Source of the DNA: Toxonevra muliebris
Lineage: Eukaryota > Arthropoda > Insecta > Diptera > Pallopteridae
Length of the DNA: 64,000 bases
Assembly (NCBI GenBank): GCA_963691655.1
Contig: OY829329.1
Coordinates: 67,162,822-67,226,821 of the forward strand
Direction: 5' to 3'
In this document: piece by piece, positions 21,440-32,188 of the stretch
How the letters are laid out: every line of letters starts with the position of its first letter
Position numbering within the stretch: position 1 is the stretch's first letter
Position numbers and translations under genes: made by a program
The notes under the pieces: generated by a model
The model's input: only the letters and a program-made list of their open reading frames with translations
Told to the model about the DNA's origin: nothing
Databases searched by the model: none

Positions 21440-22577
21440 AAGACGTCTTTGATCGGTTCACTCGGCCAACGCCCATCTCGCAGCCGTGACTTCAAAACCC
21501 ATACGTCTGAGACGTATCATAAGCTACTTACGCAAATCCGTAAAGAAGCGGTGAGTTCAGCCTTCAGACTCCGGTTAAATGGAATATGGCATGTCGAGGC
21601 AGATATAGGGCACAGTCTGATAAACCTCCAGTTGTCAGTACAGTGACCACTGTTCTTGATGCCTGTGGACAATCATGTGCCTTGTATCCACTTCGGAAGA
21701 AGATATGATGTCAGGTTCCCGGAACGTGATCAATGCTTAAGTCCAGAGGTCGAACTCTGGGGTCTCCTTCATGTCTTCTATACCGGCGGATCCGAAACCT
21801 CAAACGGTACTAGATCCGATTGGTACTTTGACGATGAGACTTAGTACTATTTCGCCACTGGACAGACCGCGACAGTTTTCCAAACGGAGCTTTTCGATAT
21901 CTTGAACGTGGCGGGCTGGATAATTGAGATGGGATAGCGTGAGAAGTTCATAGGTATCTGCAGTGATAGCCAAGCTGCACTAAGGGTCCTTGCTAACCCT
22001 GCCAGCTCCTTAAAATAGATCAGCAAGTGTAAGGCAAAACTAAATAGTGTCGCAAAACAAAATAAGTTATGCCTTATATGAGTTTCAGTACACTGTGGTT
22101 TTGCAGGAAATGAACTAGCTGGTAAACTAACTAATGAAGGTTCTGCAATTACATCATGGGGTCCGGAATCTTTTCCTGGCGTAAGTTCTTCGTAGGTCAT
22201 TCGTTGGATCAACGACTTCGTGGGTTCTATCCATAAAGAAAGATGGTCCGAGCTTGACTCCTGCAGAACCGTAAAGTGCTTCGCGAGACAACCTAACAGG
22301 AAATCAGCGGAATTTCTTCTGAAACTGAGAAGAAAGGACCTGAGATTATTGGTGGGTGTCATCACCGGGCGTAATATATTTGGGCGCCATCACAAATCCA
22401 ATTTGTCAATCGTGTCTTGAGAACAACGATACTACAGAGCATTATCTTTGTAGCTGTCCGGCGTTCGTGAGAATCAGTAGTGAAGTCTTGAGTATGAAAA
22501 ATATCCATACTCTCCCTCTTCCTGAGCTTCTAAGGTTCATCAATGAAATAAAGAGGTTTGAGGTTGAGAAACCTTAG
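21440..22577 (+). pseudogene. LINE RNase H/C-terminal fragment (family 1)
   Basis: Plus-strand pieces in several frames. A region before RNase H (EAVSSAFRLRLNGIWHVE) is followed by the first RNase H motif as VFYTGGSETSNGT, where the catalytic Asp of TDGS is changed to Gly. Then come ICSDSQAALRVLANPA with the third-motif Asp, VSVHCGFAGNELAG, and the zinc-finger-like tail ICQSCLENNDTTEHYLCSCP, ending LPELLRFINEIKRFE and a stop. Multiple stops and frame changes make it dead. A second fragment of the same family lies on the minus strand at 61440-62010. Confidence 0.75.
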
Positions 22578-22706
22578 ACCTTTCTTCTTCCCATTTATCC
22601 CCTCTAATAGCTTTCCTGCCTTTCTACTTTCGTCTACTGGCTCTATCTTGGGTATAGTCTTCGAGAGTGAGTGCTTTGGTTTAGTCCAGCCCACCTGCAA
22701 TTCTAA

Positions 22707-22940
22707 ACGCTTCGCACGATTGCCAGGTGTACTCCACGTGACGTTACCAACGCTTTGCAAGTTTGCGCGACTAGGCGTACTCCATTTGACGTTATCAACG
22801 CTTCGCACGCTTGTCTTACGAGGCGTACTCCACAGGACATTATCATCGCTTTGTACGCTTGCCTTGCCTGGCGCACACTATACAACGAAACCATCAATTG
22901 CTCGATGTACACGCTAGCCTTGCCCGACGTTCTCATCAAA
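22707..22940. repeat. ~48-bp tandem repeat, about 5 units
   Basis: Units of the form ACGCTTCGCACGCTTG, then GGCGTACTCCA, then GACGTTATCA recur about every 48 bases and become more divergent to the right. It directly follows the 3' end of the LINE fragment and may have been part of its 3' untranslated region. Open frames on both strands here are artefacts of the repeat. Confidence 0.8.
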
Positions 22941-23803
22941 AAACCAACGCCGCAGCCTAAGTGTAGTGAAATCTATAAACTTATATCTTACACCACTGGG
23001 ATTTCAAATCTTTTTGATCTATCAAATTGTTGAACATTCAAAATTTTCCCTATTTAAATTAACTACACAAAATTTTGATTACAAAATTTCGATATTTAAC
23101 TTAAAAATAATAAATATTCTTTGGTTTACCGCTTGCGCACTTCCTACGGAAATTCTCCAATGCTTAATTTGAATTTGATAAATTAATATTTAATACGAGC
23201 TGCCGCTGTCTCCCCCAAGACATTTACTTAATCTTAAAAATTTCTTTATTATTTTTTTTTTTTTTTGTTATTAGAAATAGCAATAGCCCTGGCAACTCTC
23301 TATTCTAATATCAAAATTTACGCATAAACAAAAAAGCCACAAAAACCGACAACAACAACCAATTCGTTTAAGAAAAACTTCATCAATTTTAATTTTTGTT
23401 GCATCATTTTGCAGACTTTTTTTGGCGAATTTTTTGTTGGCTTTCTGTTGGCGCCGCTTCAACCCAATTTTTTATTTTTTTTTTTTTTTTTTTAGCAAAC
23501 CTTTCACTTTAATTGATTTCGTTTTTCATAATTTCCCAAAACACACACAATGCACAGTGAAATGATGAAAAACGAAAACACTGAAGACAAAAAAAAACAA
23601 AGGAAACGAAAAAAAAACAGTAAATGCCCAAGATAAACCCTCAAAAAAGAACCCGTCCATTCGGCGGTTGAACAAAAACATATTTTACTACTTCACTTCA
23701 GCATCGCTGCTTAACCCATACCTCACCCACAATTATCTTTTGTTGTTTGGTTGCGAGCGCTTGTTTTTTTTTTTTTTTTGGTTTTCTACCCACACACACT
23801 TAC
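22941..23803. other. intronic AT-rich DNA next to the donor site
   Basis: Contains T-runs (23249-23266, 23470-23493, 23764-23779) and A-rich stretches. No coding or mobile sequence was recognised between the 48-bp repeat and the splice donor. Confidence 0.5.
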
Positions 23804-24064
23804 GTTATCATTGGATCCGGTGAGCCACCGATGCTGCTGCATGTCAACTCTAACGGTTTATCTTCAGTGGCAACAGCAATATTGCCGGGCGATATCATGG
23901 GCGGATGCGGCGGTGTCAAAACTGTCAAATTGTAAAATTCCTGATGAACATCGGCACCTGTGCCTTTGGCCTTGATGCGGCACTCAAAGCGTCCATTGTC
24001 ACGATTGTATGAGGTGTTTTTTATTTGCAAATCATAAATTCCACGGCCAGGACGAAAATCCAAT
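23804..24064 (-). CDS. ed/fred: exon of Echinoid/Fred-like Ig adhesion protein (end of one Ig domain, start of the next)
   Basis: A 261-nt internal exon with acceptor TTTTCAG before 24064 and donor GTAAGT at 23803-23798 on the minus strand. It enters with one base completing a codon and leaves after two bases. The peptide runs LDFRPGRGIYDLQIKNTSYN, then RDNGRFECRIKAKGTG (D-x-G-x-F-x-C, closing one Ig domain), a linker with FYNLTVLTPPHPPMISPGN, then the opening strands of the next domain with its first Cys in ELTCSSIGGSPDP. It joins in phase to 16646-16450. NTS and NLT are potential N-glycosylation sites, fitting an extracellular location. No upstream exon was recognised up to 64000, so the preceding intron may exceed 39.9 kb. 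Confidence 0.82.
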
Positions 24065-24887
24065 CTGAAAATAGAAAGCAAGAAGAAAAGAATAGCATGA
24101 AAAACATGAGACGACGAGAGAAAAAGGAACTGTGTGAAAAAAACAAGAAAAATATTGTATACATCAGTCGGATGAATGGGAAGGCAAGAGACAGAAGGGA
24201 CTGGAGCAGCAGGCAGGCAGGCAGAGTTTTTGGCAGTTGTCAGCTACTGCTATGTTTGAATATTAGAAACTGAAAATGACTTTGGACTGCGCGCCATGTT
24301 GCAGCACAAAAAAAAATCATACACAGTACTCAAGCCAACGACAACAGCAACAACAGTAGCTCGAAAGAAATATGGCGGAAGGGACGCATTTGATTTACAG
24401 CGGATATTGCCATCTTTATTGTGTTTATTCTAAGTATTTCTAGCGGCAGTTTGTTTTCATTTCTTTTTTTTTTTCGGTTTCTGTTGGTTGCTGTGGATAT
24501 GTATATCTAGGTATATATCTTTTTGCCAGATTTAATAATATTTACAAAGCACACACACACACACAAACTTCTATTTTATATAGGCATAGGCGCAGGTCTC
24601 ATAAATTAGCTGTAATAAATGGAGTGTTGGACAATTCTTAAAAGTTTGCGCTTTCATTTTACTTTAAAATTATATATTAAATTTTTAATTTCACTATAGT
24701 TTATAGAGTAGGTATTAAATTCATTCATACATTTAATTTAAGCCAGAAATGCTTTCACTTAGCGCCATAAGTTCGAAAGCAGTTAGTTCATATTCAAATT
24801 TATAACTTTGGAAGTGAAATTCTCTATTAGATACTCCATAGAAAATTTTAAGTTGACAGAGTCGAACTACAACACACTTGAATTATA
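24065..24887. other. intron 5' flank, non-coding
   Basis: A-rich purine stretch (24070-24150), poly-T at 24464-24475 and a CA repeat at 24551-24565. Nothing recognisable beyond these. Confidence 0.5.
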
Positions 24888-26161
24888 TTGGGAGTATGAA
24901 TGTATAAACTCGTAATTGTGACTAACTTCATATCTATCATACGCGCCATTTTTTTGACATTGACAGCTATTCTATCTCGAAGAGCACCAAAAATACTATA
25001 AGAATTGATCTGTCAAATAATTTTCATAATTTTACAAAAGTGTTTTACTATAGCTGAAAATGTCGAATTTCGTGCCAACAAAACAACATTTGCGGGAAGT
25101 TTTAATTAGCTTCTTCCATTTAAAGAAAAACGCAACTGAAGCACATCGTTTACTCACTGAAGCTTATCCTGACTGTGCTATAGACGTTAGAATGTGTCAG
25201 GTGTGGTATGCCCGTTTCAAAAGTGGTGATTTTGATGTTGAAGACAGGGAACGTTCAGGCGGCCCGAAAAAGTTCGAAGATGAAGAATTGAAGGCATTAC
25301 TCGAAGAAGATTCATGTCAAACGCAACAAGAACTTGCAGAATCTTTAGGAGTTGATCAATCAACCATTTCTAAACGATTAAAAGCATTGGGAATGGTTCA
25401 AAAGCAAGGAAATTGGGTGCCGTACGAATTGAAGCCGAGGAACGTCGAACGACGATTTTTCACATATGAACTGCTAATTGAACGACAGAAAAGAAAGGGT
25501 TTTCTGCATCGTATTGTGATTGGCGATGAAAAGTGGATACGTTACGATAACCCAAAGCGTAAAAAATCATGGGGACCGCCCGGACATACATCAACATCAA
25601 CGGCAAAGCCGAACATCCATGGATCCAAGCTCATGCTGTGTATTTGGTGGGATATGAAAGGTGTCGTGTATTATGAGCTGTTGAAACCGAATGAAACGAT
25701 CACTGGCGATCGCTACCGACTACAATTGATACGTTTGAGCCGAGCATTAAAGGATAAGAGGCCAGAATATGAGAATAGACACGACGAAGTTATTCTTCAG
25801 CACGACAATGCTCGGCCGCATGTTGCAAGGCAAGTAAAAAAATACTTGGAAACGCTGAAATGAGAAGCGCCGTATTCTCCAGACATTGCTCCTTCTGATT
25901 ACCACTTGTTCCGATCGATGACGCGTGGCCTGGCTGAACAGCACTTCCGTTCTGTCGAAGAACTCAAAAAATGGGTCGATTCGTGGATAGCCTCAAAAGA
26001 TGAGGAGTTCTTTCGACGCGGAATCCGTATGCTACCAGAAAGATGGGAAAAGGTTGTGGCTAACGATGGACAATACTTTAAAGAATAAATTGATAATCAC
26101 TTTTTCACAATAAATGTCCAAATTACGAAAAAAACACGAGTTTATATATTCATACTCCCAA
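24888..26161 (+). mobile_element. mauritiana-type mariner, copy 1 (full length)
   Basis: A 1274-bp element with terminal inverted repeats beginning TTGGGAGTATGAATGTATAA and continuing ACTCGT, nearly matching at the right end, flanked by TA (24886-24887, 26162-26163). It carries one plus-strand transposase with a stop. Two further copies lie at 41962-43218 and 50606-51505. Confidence 0.92.
25060..26088 (+). pseudogene. mariner transposase (DD34D), one stop plus small deletion
   Basis: Begins MSNFVPTKQHLREVLISFFH, very close in layout to Drosophila Mos1. The N-terminal HTH pair lies at roughly residues 5-115 and is followed by WVPYEL. The catalytic Asp residues are near 156 (GDEKW) and 249 (QHDNARPH). 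After LETLK the Trp codon has become TGA (25861-25863), and 12 bases are missing just downstream compared with the other copies, so PHPPYSPD is shortened. The same frame then continues through SPDIAPSDYHLFRSM to the end. With the 12 bases restored the last spacing would be 34, the DD34D class. As it stands the protein is truncated before its third catalytic Asp. Confidence 0.92.
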
Positions 26162-26163
26162 TA

Positions 26164-26599
26164 TTAAGAAAAGAACTATGCAAACAAAATAACAACTAGC
26201 ATCACAAAAATGCAGAAAACAGAAACTATGTATAAAAAAACATATCAAGGTCATACACAATGCGCACAAAGCTAACGGCACCATCACAGCTAGCTGCGAT
26301 CGAAATTCAAATTCAAAACATCATACGATCGAGAACAGCCAATCACAGAAAAGCAACAGAATATCACCTCATTCCAGTTGCGACAAAGAAGAAGAAGAAC
26401 TAGCTATGAAAGAACGTGCACAACAGTATTATGGGGATTGTGTGGATAGCAGCAGTAAGGAACTCTGGGTGCCAACAGCGGAGGAAAAACAAATGCGTGC
26501 AGGTGAGTGAATTTGGTATAGCAACGACAAAAGAGCAAGAAGAATCCAGTTGGGCAAATCCCCATCCCTTGACGGACAATCCCTAGTGGCTTAGATACG
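26164..26599. other. non-coding spacer
   Basis: CA-rich and A-rich sequence between mariner copy 1 and the LTR-like segment. It may be the 5' part of that element, but I see no defining terminus. Confidence 0.35.
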
Positions 26600-27242
26600 A
26601 ACTTGTTAGGAAACTCCAGGTTTCGTACCGTGCATGACGTGTTTTGATCGATTTGCATGTGCGAGCCGACCTGGTCCACCGGGTGGTAAACGCCAGGTCT
26701 CACCTCTATGCTTGACGTGTTTTGATCGACCTGCATAGTTGTGAGCCGACTTTGTCTCCTAAACAATAAAACAACAGGTCTTACTTTCACGCGTGGTTGC
26801 AAGCCAGCTTGGTCCCTAGGAGGGGGACAACGAACCGAAGCAGAATCACCGGGTACACCAAAAGCAGCGAAGCACACACACGCATTGAATTCCTCCGGCA
26901 GCGGCGCTACACTAGCGCGCTCTCTTGGTTATCTAAGCATTGTATTTCTCCGGCACAGCAGTGGCGCTACACTAGCGCGCTCTCTTGGTTATCTAAGCAT
27001 TGTATTTCTCCGGCACAGCAGCTGCGCTACACTAGAGCCTATTGGTAATCCACGTATTGCATTTTTAAGAATAAGCGTTAGATTAAGAGAAGTTGTGAAT
27101 ATTAAATGAATTGTGAAGGATTAAATGGTGCCTTTGTGTTTAAAAGAAACTAGGATCTCCTGCAAAATATAAATAGTTGTAACGAAAAGAACCTCTGGAG
27201 CCCGCTGAGTTTTACCTCGGCCAAGAAAAAAAGTTCCGTTAC
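26600..27242 (+). mobile_element. possible LTR-retrotransposon LTR fragment
   Basis: A GC-richer stretch with internal direct repeats around CAGGTC, TTGACGTGTTTTGATCGA and GAGCCGACTTGGTC (26610-26830), a 60-bp tandem repeat, and a 3' part reading CTCCTGCAAA, CCTCTGGAGCCCGCTGAG and CGTTACA. The same succession, diverged, appears at 46420-46980 plus 47880-48110, around a LINE insertion. Regulatory-type repeats and a TTACA end suggest an LTR, but no gag-pol, primer site or second LTR was seen. The family name is unknown. Confidence 0.4.
26884..27060. repeat. 60-bp tandem repeat, 3 units
   Basis: GCGCTACACTAG occurs at 26904, 26964 and 27024, exactly 60 bases apart. The first two units are almost identical over their full length (GCGCTCTCTTGGTTATCTAA) and the third is diverged. 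It lies within the LTR-like segment. Confidence 0.95.
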
Positions 27243-27289
27243 ACTTTGAAGAATTGCATATATTAAATTGAGGAATTGGAATTACTAAC

Positions 27290-28390
27290 TACCAATCACA
27301 ATTCTCGGGAAAGGAATTGGCCAAAAAAGTAATTCCATAATAAGGAGGCAAAGTATTGTATTGATGAGGAAAATGGAGAGATAGTTTAGTTGGAAGTGGG
27401 AAAGGTAGAGAAACGATGATTCTGGGAAGCAACAAACAAAGTGAGCGAATGAAGAACGAATTATTTCTGTAGTGTCTTGTACGTAATGACAGTCTTCACA
27501 TAGAATTGATGAACCGTAGTTGAGGTTCTAGTTGGTCGCGTAATGGATGGGAGCATCGTCCGTTAAAATAACGATGAAATAAGGTAAAACATTTCACATC
27601 CCAGTGAACTTGATATCTCGACGTTGGCGACAAGTTTAATAACGCATTTTGTGAAAATTGTGCAGAGGTCAGATGGTAAAAGATATTCTCTGCAATGTTT
27701 CAAAATATCTAATGATTTAGCTGGTTCTTTAGCCATTAGCTTCTAACATAAACCAGCTGGTTCTTCGCAATCCACACCTCCCATACTAAAAGTACTAAGG
27801 GAAATTGAAGGGGACAGAACGCACAGAACGCTTGTTGAAAGAATATGAATGACATTTGTTGTTGTCGTCTGCAAAGGAGTATATTGGATTAAAAGTTAAT
27901 GGCAGAAGGTCATAAATAAAAACTGAGAATAGCTTGTGGGACAAGACCGAACCCTGCGGAGCTCCAACATTAATAGCGTGTTCATCAGAAACAACACCAT
28001 CGAGTAAGACCCGAATAGAGCGGCTACTGTGAAAACTCATTAGCCAATGGGAGTATTTAATACCGACCCCATATCCAGATACTTTAGATATGTGAGCCTT
28101 GTGCCAAACTCTGTCAAAGGCTTTGGGGATATCCAAAACAACAACCTTACTTTCGACCAAGAGATGAAGGCTTTGGCTCCACTTCTCTGATGAAAGAAGT
28201 GACATTAAATCTACATATTGATTGTCACTCATCAAGTTATTGCTTTTTACTTGACTAGATGGGCATTGATTACACTTTCCATAATTTTGAAAAGAGTAGA
28301 GCAAATGGCAATGGGCCGGTAATTAGCTGAGTTCGAGTTATCGCCTATAGGGAACGATTGCACATTAGCAATTTTCCATGACATTCGTTA
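27290..28390 (-). pseudogene. LINE reverse transcriptase, 3' portion (LINE A)
   Basis: Reading the minus strand from 28390: SWKIANVQSFPIGDNSNSAN leading to YRPIAICSTLFKIMES, a frame change with stops, then VVVLDIPKAFDRVWH with the first RT catalytic Asp, GAPQGSVLSHKLFSVFIYDL, and FADD in place of the usual YADD/FADD box (28304-27795). A degraded C-terminal part follows to about 27290 (LFHRYFNGRCS and scraps). The pattern is that of an APE-type non-LTR retrotransposon of the CR1/jockey-like assemblage. Its upstream part lies at 32600-32910, separated by the insertion of LINE B and flanking sequence. Many stops make it old and dead. Confidence 0.75.
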
Positions 28391-28440
28391 ATTTTTATTT
28401 AAAAAAAAAGTGAATTTAATTTGTTCTTAAATGATTGAAT
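28374..28440. repeat. inverted repeat arm, left (partner 32500-32580)
   Basis: CATGACATTCGTTAATTTTT, ATTTAAAA and GTGAATTTAATTTGTTCT are matched in inverse orientation at 32500-32580 with few differences over about 60 bases. The pair encloses LINE B and about 350 bases of unassigned sequence (28441-28786). Confidence 0.7.
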
Positions 28441-28786
28441 TATGTAATGGGAATCAAAGGAGGACGACTAAAACGTTGCTCTGTAAGGTCAGTGGCAAGC
28501 ATGGTGGCGAAAGTTTTTGCAATTGGATAAATTAGTTGGTTCATGGTCTTTATTCTCTTCACAAAATGAATTATAATATTGACCACCAAATCCTTAGAGA
28601 AGCTCCGGAAACCCAAATGCTTCATCAGCCATTGTGAAAATTGCCACTTTGTGGAATATTTAGACATGAAATCTACTCGAAACGCATATTAAAGTTGTTT
28701 TAAGATTGATTTTGTTGCTTTTGTTTTGCAGACCCCTAAGTGCATATTTCTTTGTTTTTTTTTAAATATTTTTTTCAAACTTTTAA

Positions 28787-29050
28787 GTTTCCCATTATAT
28801 AGTTCTATTTTCTGTATTCACCCGACATGGACGTGTTTACGTAAAGAGATTTCGCGACGATACTAACATCTGCATTGATTCTATTCAATCGCTTCACAAC
28901 TGCGTTGACCCACCTGCTGCTAGTAATTATAACGGTCGTCAGTCTAATGAGCTCAACAATAACTCTGCTGTTTATAATAAAAGTAAACAAAACGAACTAT
29001 TATTTCGGAGCTATGGCAGAAATGAAGTTTGTGGGCAAGTTACACAGTAG
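28787..29050 (+). pseudogene. LINE B ORF1, C-terminal remnant
   Basis: An open frame without a start, bounded upstream by TAA at 28784, ends at TAG 29048-29050. It contains VFTRHGRVYVKRFRDDTNIC, then an Asn/Ser-rich tail. The G-R-V-Y-V-K segment is like the end of ORF1 proteins in some animal LINEs. Its place, about 330 bases before ORF2, fits ORF1. The N-terminus is missing, consistent with 5' truncation at integration. Confidence 0.5.
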
Positions 29051-29380
29051 CAACAACAAAAATAAAAACAATTACACTTTAAATCATACTTGTATTGTCA
29101 GTCCACTATATCTTTATACTGTATTTTTTTACCATATTTTTTATATCAATTCTAGTTATCATATTTTCAAAATACTTAAACTTAGGCGTTTCCACTCATG
29201 TTCAACAAAGCAGATACCTCCTTTCCCTACTTTATGTTTACATTCCATATGCATGTTACAACTTAATTTCTGCAGCATTTTGCAATCTTTATTTGTATCA
29301 CAAAGTTTATATTTTCAATGTTTTATGCATATCTTGCGTTGTCTTTTTAGCTATCCCTTTTTTCTTCATTTTATTTCAAT

Positions 29381-32188
29381 ATGACTAATTTAGACATATG
29401 TTCTCGTAGCAATTCCAAAGACAATTGTCATAATATGTTGCGTGTTCTTTGTAAGCAGCATAATGGTTTGAAAGTATGTCATTTGAATGCTCAAAGCCTT
29501 TGTAAAAAAATTGACGAATTTAGATACATATTTGAAGAATCAACTGTTGATGTTGTTTGTGTGTCCGAAACCTGGTTTAATTCGTATATGAGTGATATGT
29601 TATTTAAAGTTAATGGCTATAATCTTTTTCGTTCTGATAGGCAGACACATGGGGGTGGTGTTGCAATTTTTGTGAAAAATAATATACTGTGCAACCTTAA
29701 AATCAAATCTCCTATAAATAGCGATTGTGAATATATATTTATTGAACTCTGTGCTGCTGATCGTAAAATTATTATTGGAACAATTTACAGGCCCAACAAA
29801 AATGTTGATATTTCACTATTAGTGAATGTAATTGAGCATATTACTTTGTCTTATACTGATATCATCATCGCAGGTGACTTCAATAGCAATATTCTTGTAG
29901 AAGAAAATCTAACTTTCGAAATGGGTAGCCTCGGTCTATTTGCAATAAATACATCTACGCCTACGCATTTTACTAAAACCAACGAAACATTACTTGACCT
30001 ATTTTTTGTAAATCATATAACTAATAAACTTCTCTATGACCAGCTTTCTGCTCCTTCGTTTTCAAAACATGACCTCATATTCTTAACATACGATTTTCGT
30101 CTTGATTTAAACATTGATGTACAATACTACAGTTACAGGGACTATAAAAATATCGACTACGTAAACCTTGCCGCTAATATTAATATGATTGAATGGTATA
30201 AAATATATAACATGACATCCTCTAATGATCAAGTACAATTTCTGCAAACTAATGTAAACTTTTTATATGAAAAATTTGTAAATTTAAAAACCAAAAAAAT
30301 TAAAAATCCAGAAAAACCATGGTTTAATATTCACATTAAAAATTTGATTATAGAACGGAATTATGCTTATAACCATTGGAAACGATATAGGACACCAGAT
30401 TTACATAAAACCTATCGCGTCTTGAAACATAGGGTTGTGCAATATATTAAAAATGCAAAGAGTAAATATTATGAAAAGCAATTCTCAACAGCGATTGGCA
30501 ATAAAATGACTTGGTCTAAAATCCGCTGTGCTGGTCTAATAAAAAACAAAAGCCATAATATCAATATCGAAAACCTAGATGTAATAAACAAACAGTTTTT
30601 AGATATTCCAATGCCTCCAGTCATAAATAATAATTATATTGATTCAATCAGTTGTCTGCTACCAGATATATCATTTAGTTTTTCTTGTGTTGATCAGTGT
30701 GACGTATTAGAATGTTTTTTGTCGGTTAAACACACTTCCTCTGGTTTTGACAATGTCTGTCCCATATTTTTTAAGTCCTTATTACCCAATTTACTGCCAT
30801 TTATTACACATATATATAATACTATTTTCACAACTTCTACTTTTCCATGTGTTTGGAAAAAAGCAAAAATAATTCCCATACCTAAGACTAATAATGAGTA
30901 TAGACCTATCGCTATTCTTCCATACCTCTCCAAAGTGTTTGAAATGCTGATGTTCAAGCAGGTGAATAATTTTGTTACTAAATATTCCTTAATACATAAT
31001 AAACAATCTGGTTTTCGAAAAGGTCATAGCTGCATAACTGCCTTAACTAATGTAATAGAAGATATTCGACTTAATTTGGATGACAATAAAGTTATCTTTT
31101 TAACCCTTCTTGATCACTCAAAAGCTTTTGACAGTGTCGATCACAATATTTTAAAAACCAAATTGTCGAAACTATATGCTTACTCTTCTTCTTCTATTAA
31201 CCTGATATCTTCTTACCTTCAAGGTAGAACACAGGCTGTTAGTCATGACAGTAATGTTTCTCAATTTCTATTTGTTAACAGAGGCGTTCCACAAGGATCC
31301 ATCTTAGGACCGCTTCTCTTTTCTATATATATAAATGATCTACCTACTGTTCTAACTGACATAAACATTCATATGTATGCTGACGATGTTCAGCTGTATA
31401 CTTCCTGCAACGTAGAAGACATTCAAAGATGCATCGGTAAAATTAATGATAATTTAGGACATGTAAATGAGTGGGCAAATAAAAATGGCTTGTCGCTTAA
31501 CCCAAAAAAATCACAGGTTCTTGTCATTTACAAGAAGCCACTTGATACTTCCGATTTTCCTAATATTGTTTTAAATGATTCCATAATTGATTTTACCACT
31601 TCAACAAGAAACCTAGGAATAATATTCAATCAAACTTTGACATGGAATACGCATATTAATAATGCCATTGGGAAAACATACGGTATGCTACGCGCACTGT
31701 GGGCTACACAGTATTTCACACCACACAAGATAAGATTACAACTGGTGAAATCCTGCCTCGTGCCAACTCTTCTGTACGGTATCGAAATTTTCGGAAATTG
31801 TGATACTGAATGCAGACGAAAACTTATTGTTTTATTTAACAACCTTACTCGGTATGTTTTCGGGCTAAAATACACTGACCATGTCTCCAGTTTTTCTAAG
31901 CGTATATATTCTATGTCTTTTGAAAATGTTTTAAAATTCCGTGCACTTATATTTTTGCATAAAATTTTTAATGCAAAACAACCTGAGTATCTATTCACAA
32001 GACTTACAACAACTCGATCGAAAAGAAATAACATTTTTGTTCCTTTAAAATTCAAATTACTTTCTTCTGAGAGGCAATTCTTTGTCAGTACGATACGTCT
32101 TTGGAACTCGCTACCAAACAGTTTTTTGCAATTAAACAACGCAATGCATTTTAAATCAAAATTAAAAGAATTTTTTTATAACTTGTGA
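29381..32188 (+). CDS. LINE B ORF2: AP-endonuclease / reverse transcriptase, intact
   Basis: 935 codons without interruption. Residues ~30-240 form an apurinic-type endonuclease: HLNAQSL (~35), VSETWF (~60), HGGGVAIFV, GTIYRPNKN, IAGDFNSN (~164) and FSKHDLIFL (~228), where the usual S-D-H is replaced by S-K-H-D. Residues ~490-760 form the reverse transcriptase: KKAKIIPIPK, YRPIAILPYLSKVFE, LLDHSKAFDSVDHNIL (~576), GVPQGSILGPLLFSIYINDL (~634) and MYADDVQLY (~665) with the catalytic Asp pair. There is no RNase H domain. The C-terminus ends RLWNSLPNSF..FYNL. Known members nick target DNA and prime cDNA synthesis from it. The intact frame implies recent retrotransposition. Loss of most of ORF1 argues that this copy is not autonomous. 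Confidence 0.93.
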   Translation: MTNLDICSRSNSKDNCHNMLRVLCKQHNGLKVCHLNAQSLCKKIDEFRYIFEESTVDVVCVSETWFNSYMSDMLFKVNGYNLFRSDRQTHGGGVAIFVKNNILCNLKIKSPINSDCEYIFIELCAADRKIIIGTIYRPNKNVDISLLVNVIEHITLSYTDIIIAGDFNSNILVEENLTFEMGSLGLFAINTSTPTHFTKTNETLLDLFFVNHITNKLLYDQLSAPSFSKHDLIFLTYDFRLDLNIDVQYYSYRDYKNIDYVNLAANINMIEWYKIYNMTSSNDQVQFLQTNVNFLYEKFVNLKTKKIKNPEKPWFNIHIKNLIIERNYAYNHWKRYRTPDLHKTYRVLKHRVVQYIKNAKSKYYEKQFSTAIGNKMTWSKIRCAGLIKNKSHNINIENLDVINKQFLDIPMPPVINNNYIDSISCLLPDISFSFSCVDQCDVLECFLSVKHTSSGFDNVCPIFFKSLLPNLLPFITHIYNTIFTTSTFPCVWKKAKIIPIPKTNNEYRPIAILPYLSKVFEMLMFKQVNNFVTKYSLIHNKQSGFRKGHSCITALTNVIEDIRLNLDDNKVIFLTLLDHSKAFDSVDHNILKTKLSKLYAYSSSSINLISSYLQGRTQAVSHDSNVSQFLFVNRGVPQGSILGPLLFSIYINDLPTVLTDINIHMYADDVQLYTSCNVEDIQRCIGKINDNLGHVNEWANKNGLSLNPKKSQVLVIYKKPLDTSDFPNIVLNDSIIDFTTSTRNLGIIFNQTLTWNTHINNAIGKTYGMLRALWATQYFTPHKIRLQLVKSCLVPTLLYGIEIFGNCDTECRRKLIVLFNNLTRYVFGLKYTDHVSSFSKRIYSMSFENVLKFRALIFLHKIFNAKQPEYLFTRLTTTRSKRNNIFVPLKFKLLSSERQFFVSTIRLWNSLPNSFLQLNNAMHFKSKLKEFFYNL

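Larger units (their letters stand above)
16647..23803 (-). other. 7.16-kb phase-2 intron of the Ig adhesion gene
   Basis: Runs from donor GTAAGT (23803-23798) to acceptor CAG (16649-16647). It splits an Ig domain between the first cysteine (LTCSSIGG) and the strand-C tryptophan. The intron contains a MITE with a nested maT transposon, an AT-rich repeat field, a LINE RNase H fragment, a 48-bp tandem repeat and poly-T runs near the 5' splice site. The pyrimidine tract before the acceptor is short but clear. Confidence 0.75.

Noticed and set aside
26404..26877. 157-codon minus-strand frame
   Set aside because: Lies across the LTR-like internal repeats; contains no gag, protease or RT motif and is probably chance in GC-richer DNA.
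28440..28667. 75-codon minus-strand frame beginning MSKYSTKWQFSQ
   Set aside because: No recognisable domain, sits between TE fragments, and length is within chance for this composition. Kept only as part of the inverted-arm finding.
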